NCBI GenBank assembly: GCA_030062745.1
Contig: CP099847.1
Location: forward strand, 24,352,923-24,416,922
Length of the DNA stretch: 64,000 nt
Source of the DNA: Capitulum mitella
Lineage: Eukaryota > Arthropoda > Thecostraca > Pollicipedomorpha > Pollicipedidae
Direction of reading: 5' to 3'
Shown: piece by piece, positions 34,601 through 47,456 of the stretch
Layout: every line of letters begins with the position of its first letter
How positions within the stretch are numbered: the stretch's first letter is position 1
Program-made: the position numbers and the translations under genes
Notes under the pieces: model-generated
Told to the model about the DNA's origin: nothing
The model's input: only the letters and a program-made list of their open reading frames with translations
Database searches by the model: none

Positions 34601-35739
34601 GTTAGCCAGAGCAGCGAGGTCCGATGGCCGCTGGGAACACAGTAAAAGTGTCGGCCTTAAATTACTGCCAGTCGCCCCGAGATTGAACTGGATTGGCCCT
34701 CCCCGACATTGCCCTATCCCACGCACTGTTACACGTTTTCCCGCATCTGCCTGCTTCCCTCCCGGCACCGTGCACGATCTTTCTTTTCTCACCCTTGGTT
34801 GGTGGTTCGCTTGCCGAGCCATTTGTTCATCTGCTGCACTCGTTGTGAGCCTTTAACGACTATCTAATTTGCTGCACGGTATATTGCTCTATCCTCACTT
34901 GCCTGCTGGCCTCGAGATGGGCTCACATAAGAAAGTTACAGCCACACAATGGGCTTGATAAACCCATTTTGCGACAATCTTGTTTAACCACCTGGAAATA
35001 TGTCAGTCTAATCCAATTTGCAGTCAGCAGTTATCCCAGAAAAGTGTTTGATGTATATCAGTCTGAAGGACTAATTTGGCTGTGAGGGGTTAGCTCCGCT
35101 CTGGTATTCGGCCCTTTCAAGGTAACATGGCCGCCATAGACTGAATGCAATGTAACCGTCGCATGACAAAATGAAGTTACGCAGTTCATAATCTGATCGA
35201 CCATGTGCTTTTCGTGAACCTACAGCCAGAATGAGAAACAACGGACGCTTAGAAATGTCGAAGCCTGGGAGCGTTTGTGCTACCTGTCCCAGGCTCAGAC
35301 GGCCCGCATCATCGAAATCATGTGCTATCGTTATTCTTTTCATCACCCGCATTGTGTTCCGCCCGTGTCGATTTCCGTGCAAATTTAAACCAGCTGCATA
35401 GTCAGCATGTCGCACTCGAGCGGGCTGCTCAGCTTCATTGAATTACGCTCGTATTACGTACAAAATACGTAATGTTGAAGGGGAAGGAATCATGTTTTAC
35501 CTCGCTGTAGACGTGTTCCATTATTATTTTTATTATTATTATATGTGCGCGTTTTTGCACGATGCAAATATTAGTATCATCTGACCATGAAGCTAGGGGC
35601 TAGCAGCACAGTCTGTGCAATGATCCACTCCAGTTCACTGGTCCTGTCTCGGGTTTTTGACCGACTGCAGCCAATTTCGCGTTTTTGTGGCCGTCCGTCC
35701 TTCTGCGGTATTGCCGCCACCCAGACAGCGGCGCAGCCA

Positions 35740-36115
35740 GCCACTTTCTGTCCCGTCTCTGCCGCTGCTGCTGCAGGAAGCCGCTCCGTCTCGTCTATGC
35801 TGCTGCTACTGCAGACGGCCGCCCACTCTGTCCCGTCTCTGCCGCTGTTGCTGTAGAGAGCCGCCCATTCCGTCCCGTCTCTGCCACTGCCGCTGCAGAG
35901 AGCCTCCTACTCGGTCCCGTCTCCGCCGCCGCTGCTGCTGTAGAGGGCCGCCCGCTCGGTCCCGTCTGTGTCGCCCCGCTGCTGTAGAGAGCCGCCCGCT
36001 CGGTCCAGTCTGTGTCGCCGCTGCTGCTGTAGAGAGCCGGCCGCTCGGTCCCGTCTGTGTCGCCCCGCTGCTGTAGAGAGCCGGCCGCTCGGTCCCGTCT
36101 CCGCCGCCGCTGTTT
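35740..36115 (+). repeat. About 45-50-bp minisatellite in PTK7 intron 2
   Basis: Eight or nine units built on gctgctgtagagagccgcc followed by gctcggtcccgtctg. Unit length varies slightly through changes in the number of gctgct and gccgcc words. A (TTA)n-like tract lies nearby at 35521-35541. Confidence 0.8.
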
Positions 36116-38510
36116 GCTGAGACCGTCAGACAGAGCGGCTGTGTTTGACCGTCGCCGCCGTATCGGCGACATGGGCGCCGCTAATTTATCTCGAGCCGCG
36201 CCAAATCACGCTGGCCGACACAATGGTGACGCTGTCGGAACGCCTGGTGACAGGGAAATGGGTCACCCTGAAAGGGCTCGGGCTGGGCGGGGCGGCGGCG
36301 GGCGGCAGCGTGCGGCTGGGACGCTGCCAGTCGGTGAAACTGCTGCTGTTCTGCTGTGGAACGAGACACCAACCACCAGTGTGCCGGTGGCAGAGCATGG
36401 TCATTATGCTGCGGGGATTCGTCTGAAGAGTTCATGACATATTCCGGGAAGACATCGTCGTCTTCGAAAGGACTCAGTTTAGCGGCTGCTGTGAGCCGAG
36501 AGATGAACCAGGTTTAGAATGATGTCAGGAAACTGCCGCCTGCAGTGTTCTGTTTTTGAAAGTCATTGCGTTGAGACAAGGGCTTAAACTTTAGGAATAG
36601 TTCAATGGTTCTCGACTGGTTTAAAGTTTTCCTGAGCTACAACTTGATGTCCTTAACATTGGAGATGCATCTGTTTGCCATTATAGTGGGGAAGGTCTTT
36701 CAGTTACCTTTGTTGTTTGAGAAAGGTATAGGCGAAACTGAAGATAAGGTTCACGGCAGAGACCGTCCTGGAAGAGACTGCAATTTAAGGAAGCTAAATG
36801 CACTGTGCAAGTGTCAATCCAGGTCTCCGCTTTCGTTTTCCATTGGTTCAAATGATGCCATTCTTGTAACCTAACGTACCCCGAATGCTGATTTCGCCTC
36901 GGATTTCAGTCACTTTCCTCTTCGGCAGCATGCCTCGATTTGTTTGAAGAAAACGTTTTTTTCCGGTGAAACGTCACGGAATCCGAGCTGATCAGTGACA
37001 GCCAGATTACGCTCCTGCGACGGTCGATCACCGCCACCCGAAATCATCGCTCCAGATCGGCACAGACCGTCACTGGAGAGCAGCCGCGGCAGCGCCGCGT
37101 TCGGCTCATCGCGCTGGTAACGAGCCGACGCGGCTGCAGGCGTCAGCTGCCCGGCGGCGGCCAGCTGATAGCCGCCTGCCGGGCGTGACGCCGGGCGGCG
37201 AGACGTGACGTGACGTCAGCCCGTGACGCCGGCGGGCCGGCCAGGTGCGGTCAGCCGGGGGCGGCTGCCGCCGGCTGCGAGACGCCGCCGGCAGAGGGGG
37301 CGCCCGGCTCGCACCCCTGCGCTATAAATCACGCGCCCCGGGCCGGTCCCCTATCGACCTCGGCCGCGCCGCCGTCGGCCGGGCGGCCGAGGGGCGCCGG
37401 GGACGCCGCGCCGCCGGCTATTTCAGGAGCGTCCGGCCGGCCGGCCACTCGGCGTGCCGGGCCGTGTATACGACCGGGAGGGTACCACCGCGGGCGGCGT
37501 CAAACGGTGGCGGGCGACGGCCCGGCCGCGGCCGGCTGGCCGCGGCCACCGCGACCTGCCGCCGCAGCGTCCTGCGGGGATCCGACTGGGCCGTCCTTAC
37601 CGGGCTGGACGCGGCGGCGGGACGGCGCGCCAGCGCCCCCTCGGAGCGCGCCGGGGGGCCGACACTCGTCTGTCACCGCTGTCTGTCTGACACTCGGCCC
37701 ACACGTCGCCGGCCGTCTACGGCGCCCGACGGCGCGCCGCGAGCGTCGGGTCCAATTTCCGGCGCGGACGCTCGTGTGTCGGCTCACATTGCGGCTAATT
37801 TGCCGGCCGTGGGCGCGGCGCCTGCGGTCGGCGCCCGGCGCCCGCTCGCCACCTCGGTCGGCACCCATCCGTCAATTGCGGTGACGCGTCGACAGCCGGG
37901 GCGCGCCGGCGCCGGCCGCGTCACTTTCGCCTCCCCACCGGGCATCACCGGGCCCGGCCCCCGCCGGGACCTTACCCGGGCCCCTACGGTACGCCTCGAG
38001 CCCGACACGGCCGCAGTTTCCCTGCTCACGATCCCGCGTGGCCCCTGGCGGTCTTGTATACCTTTGCACGGTCTCCCACCCTGTCCCGAACGTGACTTCC
38101 GCTGTCGCCTGGTACTGACTGTAGTCTGTTCACGTCATCGCTGCAAAACACACCTGTCGTTCGCCCCGGCGGCGTTGTGCGACGGGGCTCCATCGCCAGC
38201 CGCCTCGCGCCAGTTCCCCCACGATCCCACCCTTCGAGGCGAGACGGCGAGCCGGTCTCGGCGGTTCCCGGGCTCGACGCGTCGGAGCCGGACCGCCTCT
38301 CCGCCGGAGGGACGGCTGCCGGCGATCAGCTGACGGCGGGCGGCGAGTGACGTCGGCCGCCGCCGGAATCCGGTCCGGTCCGGCCGGCCGGCGGCGCGGC
38401 GTCCTCTGCCGCCTGAGAGGCTGCGCGCGCTAACCGCCCCTGACGGACGGCGCCGGTGCCCGCCGACTGAACGCTCAGCTGCACCCGGCCGCCGCCTTAT
38501 CCGTCCGCGG

Positions 38511-38740
38511 TGTCGCGTCACGGCGTCACGGCGACGCGCCGCGGCGTCACGGCGTCACGGCGCGGCATCACGGCGCCTCACGGTACCGCGGCGTCACGTC
38601 ACATCACGACGACGCGTCACGGCACGTCACGGCGACACCTCATGGCGATGGGCCACGGCGTGACAAGACATCATCACATCACAACGTCGTGGCGCGGCGT
38701 CCCGTCGCGGCGTCACACGGCAGCGCCACATCATGTTACT
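38511..38740 (+). repeat. Degenerate GTCACGGC short-period repeat
   Basis: About 230 bases of loosely repeated ggcgtcacggc words with tcac and gacg variants, in PTK7 intron 2. Nothing coding is seen. Confidence 0.7.
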
Positions 38741-39084
38741 GGCGGGCTGCTGGACCGTGGTCGGCAGCCGGGTTCTGCCTGTGACGTCCAGCCGTCTCGC
38801 CGCGAGCGGGCTTTCTGCCGCCGAGTCGGCGAAGGTCGAGAGCGGAGGGAACAGGACGGCATCCGGTAGCGTCTCTCAGCCTGCGGTCGCTGATGCTAGC
38901 AATGTGCGGTCATGGGCTTTTCGTTTTGACGTCGGACGGAACACCAAGGACAGATGGGGTGCCGAGCGCCGTCACAAACTGACGCGTGATTCATAAACCC
39001 CTCTGCAATTTGGCTTCCATTGCTGCCGCCAGCCCCAGCCGATTAACGTGACTGCCCGGCCCACGTGACCGAGCAACATCAGTG

Positions 39085-39395
39085 ACATACCCGGTTAACC
39101 ATCGGTGAGCTCTCTCAATGGCAGCCCGTTCCTCAGCAGTGTCCTCTCTCGGTCACCGCTCGGCCCGCAGCAATGACCTCTTCCGGTCATGCCAGGCTCA
39201 CAGCAATGACCCCTAGTCACGGTCGCCAGCAGTGACCTTCCACGTTTACCGCCCCTTCCACGGCAGTGACCTCCCACCCTCACCGCCTGGTTCACAGCAG
39301 CGACCTCCCTTGGTCACCGCCCTGCCCACGGCAGTGACCTCCGTCGGTCACGACCCGGCCCACATAGCTGACCTCCGGTCGTCACTAGGGAGGCG
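39085..39395 (+). repeat. Degenerate ~33-bp repeat (cagtgacct...ggtcaccg)
   Basis: Eight or nine diverged units carrying gcagtgacctc and ggtcaccgcccgg, in PTK7 intron 2. The two words are nearly reverse complements around gtgac/gtcac, so the array could fold into small stems. Confidence 0.7.
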
Positions 39396-41234
39396 GCGCC
39401 GGCTCTCGTTCTTGTGACCGCCCTCTGATTGTAATCCCAGGTGGCCGGCGCCGTGATTGAGAAGCTCATTATCTCGGAGCGGCGCCCGGTCGCGGCCGCC
39501 CGCCGCGCCGGCCGGCCGCGCGCCGCGCCGCTCTCGTCGCTGGCCGCCGCGGCGACAGATGGTGCGCGCCCGTGTGACGAATGGTGGCGCGGCGGCGTTC
39601 GGCGGCGCGCGCCATTCGTCTCGGTCTCCAGGACGGCTCGGACGTCTGCTCCCAGGCGCCGGCGCTTCCTGGTTCCTGAGACTGCGTGCTCGGCCTCACT
39701 TACTTCCTCCGGGTGGCTTCGTGTTCCAGAGGGAGCCTCCCGTTGGTCAGAATTGTTCCATCGACGGAAACGGCGTTGGAAATGACAAGCATTGCATGTT
39801 TGTTTTTGGTGCGATTAGCTCCGATGTAGGCAGATGCCGGCTCGGAAATGTTTCCCTGTCATGTTTCCAAACAGGTTTGAGTGGCCGATAGTTGAGTTGC
39901 TTCTAAGCGCCAGTCGTGCATTCCGACGTGCTTTAGTGCCGCCAACAAATAGCCCAGGTCACAGTCAAAGCCGCCGCCGCGAGCATCGCCATTATGTAGC
40001 GATGAGTTTTTGCCCTCTGGCCTGTCGTATGCTTGTTTCAAAGTATATTTCTTGCCGTCCGACGATTGGGAGCGAGAACATTCAGCCCTCGCCACTTTAG
40101 GGGACACAAAGACGGACCTTCGGGCGTTGGCCCTGTCGGTAGTTGACCGCCACGATTCTGCCGCTGCCCGCAGCGTGCCGGCGCGGCGCCGGCGGTAGGC
40201 GGCGGTTTTGCCGACTCGGCGCGCGGCGCTGAGCCCGGCGGGGCGCCTCTCGGCCGGGCGGCGCCGCTGACGGACCGGCCGCGACAGGCGGCCGTCTCGG
40301 TCCGGCTCAGAGCCGCCTCTGATCCGCCGGCCGGCCGCCGTCCGCCAGGCCTGTTTTTGCCGCCGCCGGCCGGCCGCCGTTTTTGCGACGCGCGACGGCA
40401 GCCGCCCGCGCCGCGACCGCCGCCCGCGCCGCGACCGCCGCGACCGCCGCGGCCGCCGCGCGCCGCCGGACGACCGGCGGTCGCGACCCGCCGGACCGCG
40501 CCTGACTGATGAACGCCGGCCGCCGGCTGGGCGTGGCTGGCCAGTTCGGCGAACGGAGCAACTTGGCCCGGCCGGGAACTTTGACCCGCGCTGACAGCCG
40601 TTTCCATAATCAATAGCCCCCGTTCTGCTGTGTCAAGTTTCGGCTCCGGGTTAGGGCTGTTTCGGCGTGTAGCTCCACTGCGATGAGTATCGGGCTGTTC
40701 GGAGTCGCGGTCACGTGCCACGAGACGGCCTTGCCGCGGGCGGCAGCTACATACCGGTCCCAGCTCGTTCCCATGGCGTCGAACCGGAGTGGGAGGGAGG
40801 CGGCGGTTCCTACCGCTCGTAAAGTCCCGATACAGAATGAACGATAAATTATCTCCGCCTGTTAATTGGTACGAGGGGCGTTCCCGCATCGCGGCAGCGT
40901 CAATTACGAAAACCCACGGAGCGGGTGAGCGCCGCGGCGCCGCCCCCTCCGCGGCACTTCCGGCGGGCGGCTTGTCCCGGCGGCCGGTCTTTGGCTGCGG
41001 CAGCTGGCCCGTGCCCGGCGAGAACCGTGCGCTGCGTTGTCGGTAGCCGCAGGTGGTTTATGGCGGCGGCGGAGGCGGCCGGCCGCGCTATCTGGCCGGC
41101 CGGCCGGCTCGCGCACGCCTGTCGTGTTTGTGCTCCGGTCGTAAAGCCGGCCATATAGCGCCGGCGGCCGCCCGCCGTGCCCTGTGACGGCCCCCTATCG
41201 CAGACGCTGACGTCACGGTCGGTCGGAGCGACGA

Positions 41235-42435
41235 CGCTGCACTCTTGTGACCAGACCTCGGGCCAGAGAACACTCCTGTGACCAGACCTCGGGCCAGAGT
41301 AACACTCCTGTGACCAGACCACCCCGGCCAGAGAACACTCCTGTGACCAGACCTCGGGCCAGAGTAACACTCCTGTGACCAGACCCCGGGCCAGGGTAAC
41401 ACTCCTGTGACCAGACCCCGGGCCAGGGTAACACTCCTGTGACCAGACCCCGGGCCAGGGTAACACTCCTGTGACCGGGCCCCGGGCCAGAGTAACACTC
41501 CTGTGACCAGACCCCGGGCCAGGGTAACACTCCTGTGACCGGACCACCCCGGACCAGAGTAACACTCCTGTGACCAGACCCCGGGCCAGGGTAACACTCC
41601 TGTGACCGGACCACCCCGGCCAGAGAACACTCCTGTGACCAGACCCCGGACCAGAGTAACACTCCTGTGACCAGACCCCGGGCCAGGGTAACACTCCTGT
41701 GACCGGACCACCCCGGCCAGAGAACACTCCTGTGACCAGACCTCGGGCCAGAGTAACATTCCTGTGATCGGGCCCCGGACCAGAGTAACATTCCTGTGAC
41801 CAGACTCCGGCCAGAGTAACACTCTTGTGACCAGACCCCGGGCCAGAGTAACACTCCTGTAACCAGACCCCGGGCCAGAGTAACACTCCTGTGACCAGAC
41901 TCCGGCCAGAGTAACACTCATGTGACGAGACCCCGGACCAGAGTAACACTTCTGTGACCAGACCCGGACCAGAGTAACACTCCTGTGACTAGACCCCGGC
42001 CAGAGAACACTCCTGTGACGAGACCGGGGCCAGAGTAACACTCCTGTGACCAGACCCCGGCCAGAGAAACACTCCTATGACCAGAACCGGACCAGAATGA
42101 CACTCCTGTGACCGGACCCCGGACCAGAGAAACACTCCTATGACCAGAGCTGGGCCTGAATGACACTCCTGTGACGAGCCTCCGGCCAGAGTAACACTCC
42201 TGTGACCAGACCCGGACCAGAGTGACACTCCTATGACCAGACCCGGACCAGAATGACACTCCTGTGACCAGACTCAGGCCAGAGCGGCACTCCTGTTATT
42301 AGGCCCGGATTGGTGCAACACTTCTGTGACCAGACTCAGGCCATAGTATTACTCCTGTGGCCAGACCCGGACCAGAGAAACACTCCTATGACCAGAGCCG
42401 GGCCATAGTAACACTCCTGTTATTAGAGCCGTACT
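41235..42435 (+). repeat. 1.2-kb array of a ~32-bp minisatellite in PTK7 intron 2
   Basis: Roughly 35 units of gtaacactcctgtgaccag followed by accccgggccagg. Copies are most alike at 41380-41900 and drift toward the right end, where cctatgaccag and gtgacgag variants appear. Three minus-strand frames of 230-350 codons run through it (VTLARG, QECYSGPG), but their repetition and different frames show they are not proteins. Confidence 0.92.
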
Positions 42436-42949
42436 GCAGCGGCGCCCGGCTGGCTCGTGCGGTCATTTCGCGCCTCCCGCCGCGCTCGTTATTACCTCAG
42501 CCGCCCGGCCGCTGATTGGCGTAATGGTTTGAAGCAGACAGGGGTGGGGACGGGGGGCTGGCAGGGAGGCAGCTGCATAACCGTTGGCAGTCAGCGCTAG
42601 GTCCATTCTGTTCATATGTTGACTTTTAATTCTCCAAGATTCCAGGAAGCGATTGCGTTCCAGCTGAATGAATGTTCGGTATCGTGTCTGTTTCACGTTC
42701 CAGCCACAACAGACACCGATACGCCAACCGTTATCCTGCTGCTGAGCTGCGAAAAGTCTTGCGCCGGAGGATCCAGCACACTTGTGAAAGTCTCGTGACT
42801 GATTATTGCGGCTCTGGACTCGCGCCCGAGCTCTCCGGCCTTACCAGCGAACCCTCCGTCTCGCCGATTCCTCCCCCCTCGGCGCCGCCGCCGACGCTGT
42901 CTCGACGGCGGGGCGACGGGCGAGCGGCGCGCCGACCGCGGCCGGGCCG

Positions 42950-43063
42950 CCGGCGAACTGGCTGAACAGAACAAGAGCCATCCGGGCCGCCGGCGAACGG
43001 GCTTAACAGGAGAACAGGAGCCGTCCGGGCCGCCGGCGAGCAGGCGACCACCGGAACAGGAGC
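42950..43063 (+). repeat. Short minisatellite (aacaggagcc-tccgggccgccggcga) interrupted by a MITE
   Basis: Three units of about 45-50 bases, each with aacaggagcc, tccgggcc and gccggcga. The last unit was split by the insertion at 43072-43343 and resumes after it as ccggcggcgaacaggctg. Confidence 0.7.
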
Positions 43064-43071
43064 CCTCCGGG

Positions 43072-43343
43072 CTGGCACGTAGCCAGGGTTTTCTTCGGGG
43101 GGGAGGGCAAATGTCAGTTTTCGTCATATGCCAGAGGCATATGACGAAATTTACAAGAAAAGGCAGTAATTCTAGGCAATTTATCTCATATTTAATGCAC
43201 AGGAAGACATATAATGTTTGATTTTCCAACATATATATAAGTACTATTACGTATTCATGCGAAATCGCCATGTATCTAGGGTAGACCGCTTGGCCCAGAG
43301 GGGGCCATGGCCCCCATGCCCCCTCCCCTTTACTACGTCTCTG
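43072..43343. mobile_element. 272-bp hAT-type MITE with 8-bp target duplication
   Basis: The ends are CTGGCACGTAGCCAGGG and, read inward from the right, CAGAGACGTAGTAAAGGGG. They share ACGTAG at the same distance from the tip, and the right tip fits the CAGNG start of hAT elements. The flanks repeat CCTCCGGG (43064-43071 and 43344-43351), the 8-bp duplication expected of hAT transposases. Removing element and one duplication restores a unit of the host minisatellite, which confirms the borders. It has no coding capacity. An internal palindrome lies at 43119-43149. Confidence 0.8.
43119..43149. repeat. 14-bp perfect palindrome with 3-base loop inside the MITE
   Basis: TTTCGTCATATGCC, loop AGA, GGCATATGACGAAA. 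All 14 pairs match. It is part of the internal hairpin of the hAT-type MITE. Confidence 0.9.
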
Positions 43344-46300
43344 CCTCCGGGCCGGCGGCGAACAGGCTGCGTTCCGAACAGGAGCCGCGTCACGTCTCCC
43401 CGAGCTGTGGAGCTGCGAGCCGGCGGGTCGGAACAGTCTGCTGTGCGGGGTGCGGTGACGTCGAGATGGCCGCGGATGACGAGTTGATGAACACTCTGTG
43501 TTTTTGGATAGCTACTTACGCACACCCCCTCGAACAAGATTTAGGCGTCAATGCTGACCTTGTTTAAGGTTTCAAGCATTTGCGGAGCCTCACACTGACT
43601 GTAAAACGTGAGAAGTTTCCTGAAGAATGTCCAGTAGTTACAATAACCTCTCTCAGACATGTTCCTGCAATGATTGTCCTTGCGTTTTGCGGTGTGCGTG
43701 ATTGCTTGCATGATGCGTGACTTAGCCATACACTTCACAATGGGCGCGGTCATGTACTGTCCCCCAGTTACGTGACCGTTCGCCTGATGCATGACGTTGT
43801 CATACACTTCACATTGAGAACATCTTTCGCTGTCGTCGGAGATGCCCCAGCGATTTGTCAGTTTTAGGAGCCCGCTGCTCTGCTGTGCGCCGCTCGCGCT
43901 CTCTCCGTGCGTCCGTGTACGCAGGCGGACCTCACTAACGGTCGTAATGCGCGACAGGCCGTTTCCCGGTCGGTCCGTGTCGGCGGCGTGTCCTGCTGAT
44001 CGCGGCCGGCAGGACGGGCGGCGCTCGCCGGCCGGCCTCCGGTGCCGCCGGACTCCCGGCCATCTGATACCGGGCCAAATGGTCGATCTGTGTTCGATAG
44101 GCGGGCGCGCGCGGCCGGCCGGGCCGTATTCTAATGCCGCCGCCGGGCGGCGTGCAGTCGCCGGACGTGCGCGAAATGCGAGACCGCGATTCGGCGGAGT
44201 CCGGAACGGGGAGGGCGGGCAGGTGGCGGTCGCCCGGCGGGCCGGGTGATTGACAAACACGCCTGCACTCGAGTCGTCGTGCTACCGGACAACAGATACA
44301 AGCAGGTGTTTTGCTTACGGCGTGCGCTCGCGACCAAACACAGGGCCACCGCAGCGGGCTGTTGTTGCGCCAGTACCGGTCATCTGTCAAACTTGAAAAC
44401 AATGTTTTCGTTGTAAGGATACTCACGTGCTTGCAACGTGACTGGATTAGGCTTCCGTATAACTCGCGCGCGACTCCTGCCACCGCTCAGACGCACATTC
44501 CGTGCGTACGCCGTGTGCGTGCGGGCTTTGAAAACAGACGGCCCATTCAGTTCAGCCGTCCGTTTCGCCGATTTGCGCGTCATTTCTGACGGGCTCACGT
44601 CGCGTGATCGGTCGCGTGCACGTAGAGCCCAGCCGGGCTTGGAGACCGCGTCGAACGCAGCCTGCGACTGGCGGCGACTTCCGCCGCTGGTAATGAGGGG
44701 ATTCGATTCGCCCGAACCTGGCATGCGCGTTGCCCGCTGTGTCGAGCCAGTCCAGCTCAGCTTCCGGGCAGGAGTATCGGTCCACGAAGTCACGGTGGAG
44801 TCCTCTGCTATTTTTGATTGGATGCCAAGGTTTAGGAGCTCGGTCACGGAAACTTAACCGCGCTAAGCGGAGCTTCGTGGTCAGCGACGAGTTGCTTGCA
44901 TCTTGTTTTTGTGCAGATCCTTAATCCGTCGTCAGCGAAGGCAGCACGCTGTACCTTCAGAGTTCGGCTGCACCGAATGTCGCTGCTCCTCTCCTCCGTG
45001 AACGCAGCACCGCGCCTCGTGCCATCACGTACTCCGTCCAGACGCCGGCGCGTGCCGCCGTGGCAGGTACGACACGCCCCGTGCTGTGTTACGCCGCGTC
45101 AGGCAGTCGTAACGGGTCTGACCGGCGCCGGGACGCCGGCCCAGCCGGCGTCCCGGCGCCGCCGCGCGGCCGGGGGGCGGCGTTTACGACCTGGGGCGGC
45201 CCAGGTCATCGCAGGTGCGCCCCGTGTGCCGCGTGCACCAGCCGTGGACGTTGTTCAGCAGCTGGTCGGTGCTGCTGGCGCGCTCGGCAGATGCACGGTG
45301 AGGAGCATCGAACGCCTCGAAGCTGGTTCGAGACCGATCTGGCGAGCGTATGACCGCGATTTTAGCATCGCAAGTTTTAGTCGGCGTCTCTCCCAGACCA
45401 GCGCTGAAAGATTTGTCGTCTGGGATTTTGTGGCCAGAGGTCGCCTCTGGACCCAAGGAAAGTTCCTTTATTTAGGTTGATAATTTGAAACCGCAGCCGT
45501 CGCAAGTTTACTACGCGGAACGAAAAGCGGCATTGGAGGCAGTTGAAATATCAGACTGATTCCTCTGATCGTTTTCCGATTGTGGGTCATTCACTAAATA
45601 TATACAGATTGGGGACCGTCTGAGTGCTGTGCCACTACGACCCTGTCCACGACTTTTGGGTTCGGTTTTCGCTTCGGACCCCTCGAATTCCAAAGCTCAT
45701 CTCCGTGGAGTCCCTGGACGCCTCCACATTGTCTCTGTTTGGCCCGGGCACGGCCAGCTTTGCACGACGTCGCGCCGCGCCGCGCCGCCGCCGGCCGTGG
45801 CGTGACCCGGCAGGCGTTACGTGACGCCGCGGCCGTCCGTGGCGTGACCCGGCGGACGTCACGTGACGCCGCGGCCGTCCGTGACGTGAGCCGGCAGGCG
45901 TCACGTACCGCCGCCGCCGGCTGAGACCTTGGCCCGATGAGCGTCGACGCGTGCGACGCCGCCTGCCGACGCGGCGGTGCCGGCGCCTGCCGTGCCGAGC
46001 GTTTCACTAAGCGCGGCTGAACGTCAAGTTCCCGCGGGCGGCTCGAGCGTGAGCCGGGCTGGCGCAGCAGCCGGTTACGTCAGCCGGCGGCGTGGAAGGT
46101 CGGCGCCGCAGGAAGGTCGGACGGCGGAGCCCCAGGCGGCCCGTCCGTTTCCATCTGACGGCGGCCGTGTTGCGTCCCGGCCGGCCCGGCTCGATAGGGC
46201 CGCCCTCAGGCGACTCAGTCGTCATGGCGACGGAGGCGACAAGCGTCGGCGACGGCGGGGGCGGCGGAGGCGCCGGACCCTCGGCGGTGGCCCCGCGGCC

Positions 46301-47422
46301 GGACCGGCAGCGATGTCCGGTCAGGGCCGGCGGGGGTGTCCATTCAGGGACGGCTGGGCGGCGGTGTCCGGTCGGTCAGGTACGGACGCCCTGGCCCTCG
46401 GGAAGATCGTCATGGAGACGCTGAGGACGCGGTCGGCGCCGGCGGGGAAGATGCTCGGTCGGGTTAGTAATTAGTCGTTAGTTAGTATTAGTCGGTTAGT
46501 CGGGTTGCTAGTTAGTCAGTAGCTCGAGTTAGCCGGTCGAGTTCTGGGACGGGGAGGAGGGGGGAGGGGGGTCGTGGACTGGTTTTCTGACCCGGCCAGG
46601 CCGGCAGCTGCTGAAGCTCGTCACTATCAAGAACTGTAGAAGTTCAGTGATCCAGTTTGTCAGAGGTGTGCGATTCCGCTGTTATGGACGGGGATTTTTG
46701 TTTTAAGATCAGTCGCTTGTTGTAAGGGCTGAACCAAGGGTCGGCTCATTTTCGAAATGTTTGCCATTTCGTCTCAGTCCAATTTTGAGCTTCATTGTTA
46801 TTTCAGTTCCATTGTTGTGAGCAATACTACTCGCATGGAAGACAGACTAACCCGTCAGATGACCATCACCTTTGTGGTCTTATTGGAACACAGGTTGAAT
46901 GTTTTTACTGCTCAAGTAGGTATGCTATCAACAATCACTTGAAACGGCACTGGAATTAAAATGGCGTTGTTTCTGCCGGGAACAAGTCTCTCCTGCACGT
47001 TGCATGAACAGATTTGTCGTACGCCTTTTGTTGTAAACATCAGCCCTGCCATTGTTCCGACGCTCCACAAGACGGTGCGTACCTAGCTCATGCGCTCCAC
47101 CTGAAGCAGTGCTGTACAGTATTTAGGTCTGAGTGGCCCGCGGGTCCCCATGTAACGAGTCGGCCGAGGCCGGGCGCCTCCCTCTGCTTACGCGCCGGGC
47201 TCGTTATCCTCTGTTCGCCCCAATTAGCCAGACGCCCGGGCGCCAGACGTAAGCCAGACCCGCACCCTCTGCCTCCCCCCGCCGACGCCCCCCCCCCCCG
47301 CTCCGACGGTTCCGTCGACCCAGCCTGCCGCGCCGGCGCCGACGGGGGCGGTGGACGGGGTGCGCGGCGCGGCATTTTAATTGTGGCGCTCTCCGCTCCG
47401 CCGCGTTCGTTAGCGCGTCTCT

Positions 47423-47456
47423 GGGCGGGGGCGGGGGCGGGGGCGGGGGCGGGTGG
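47423..47456 (+). repeat. (GGGGGC)n tract, G-quadruplex candidate
   Basis: Runs of five G separated by single C occur four times in a row, with flanking GGG runs. This meets the simple G-quadruplex pattern (four G-runs of at least three with loops of 1-7). It lies in PTK7 intron 2. Confidence 0.75.

Noticed and set aside
37245-38333. 362-codon plus-strand open frame in PTK7 intron 2
   Set aside because: Composition is Arg/Gly/Ala/Pro-rich as expected from GC-rich DNA; no motif or repeat structure, and other frames are open too.
40900-42259. Long minus-strand frames reading VTLARGLVTG and similar
   Set aside because: They are translations of the 32-bp minisatellite in three frames.
45310-45335. 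GGTTCGAGACC resembling a tRNA box B
   Set aside because: No matching box A or cloverleaf is visible around it.
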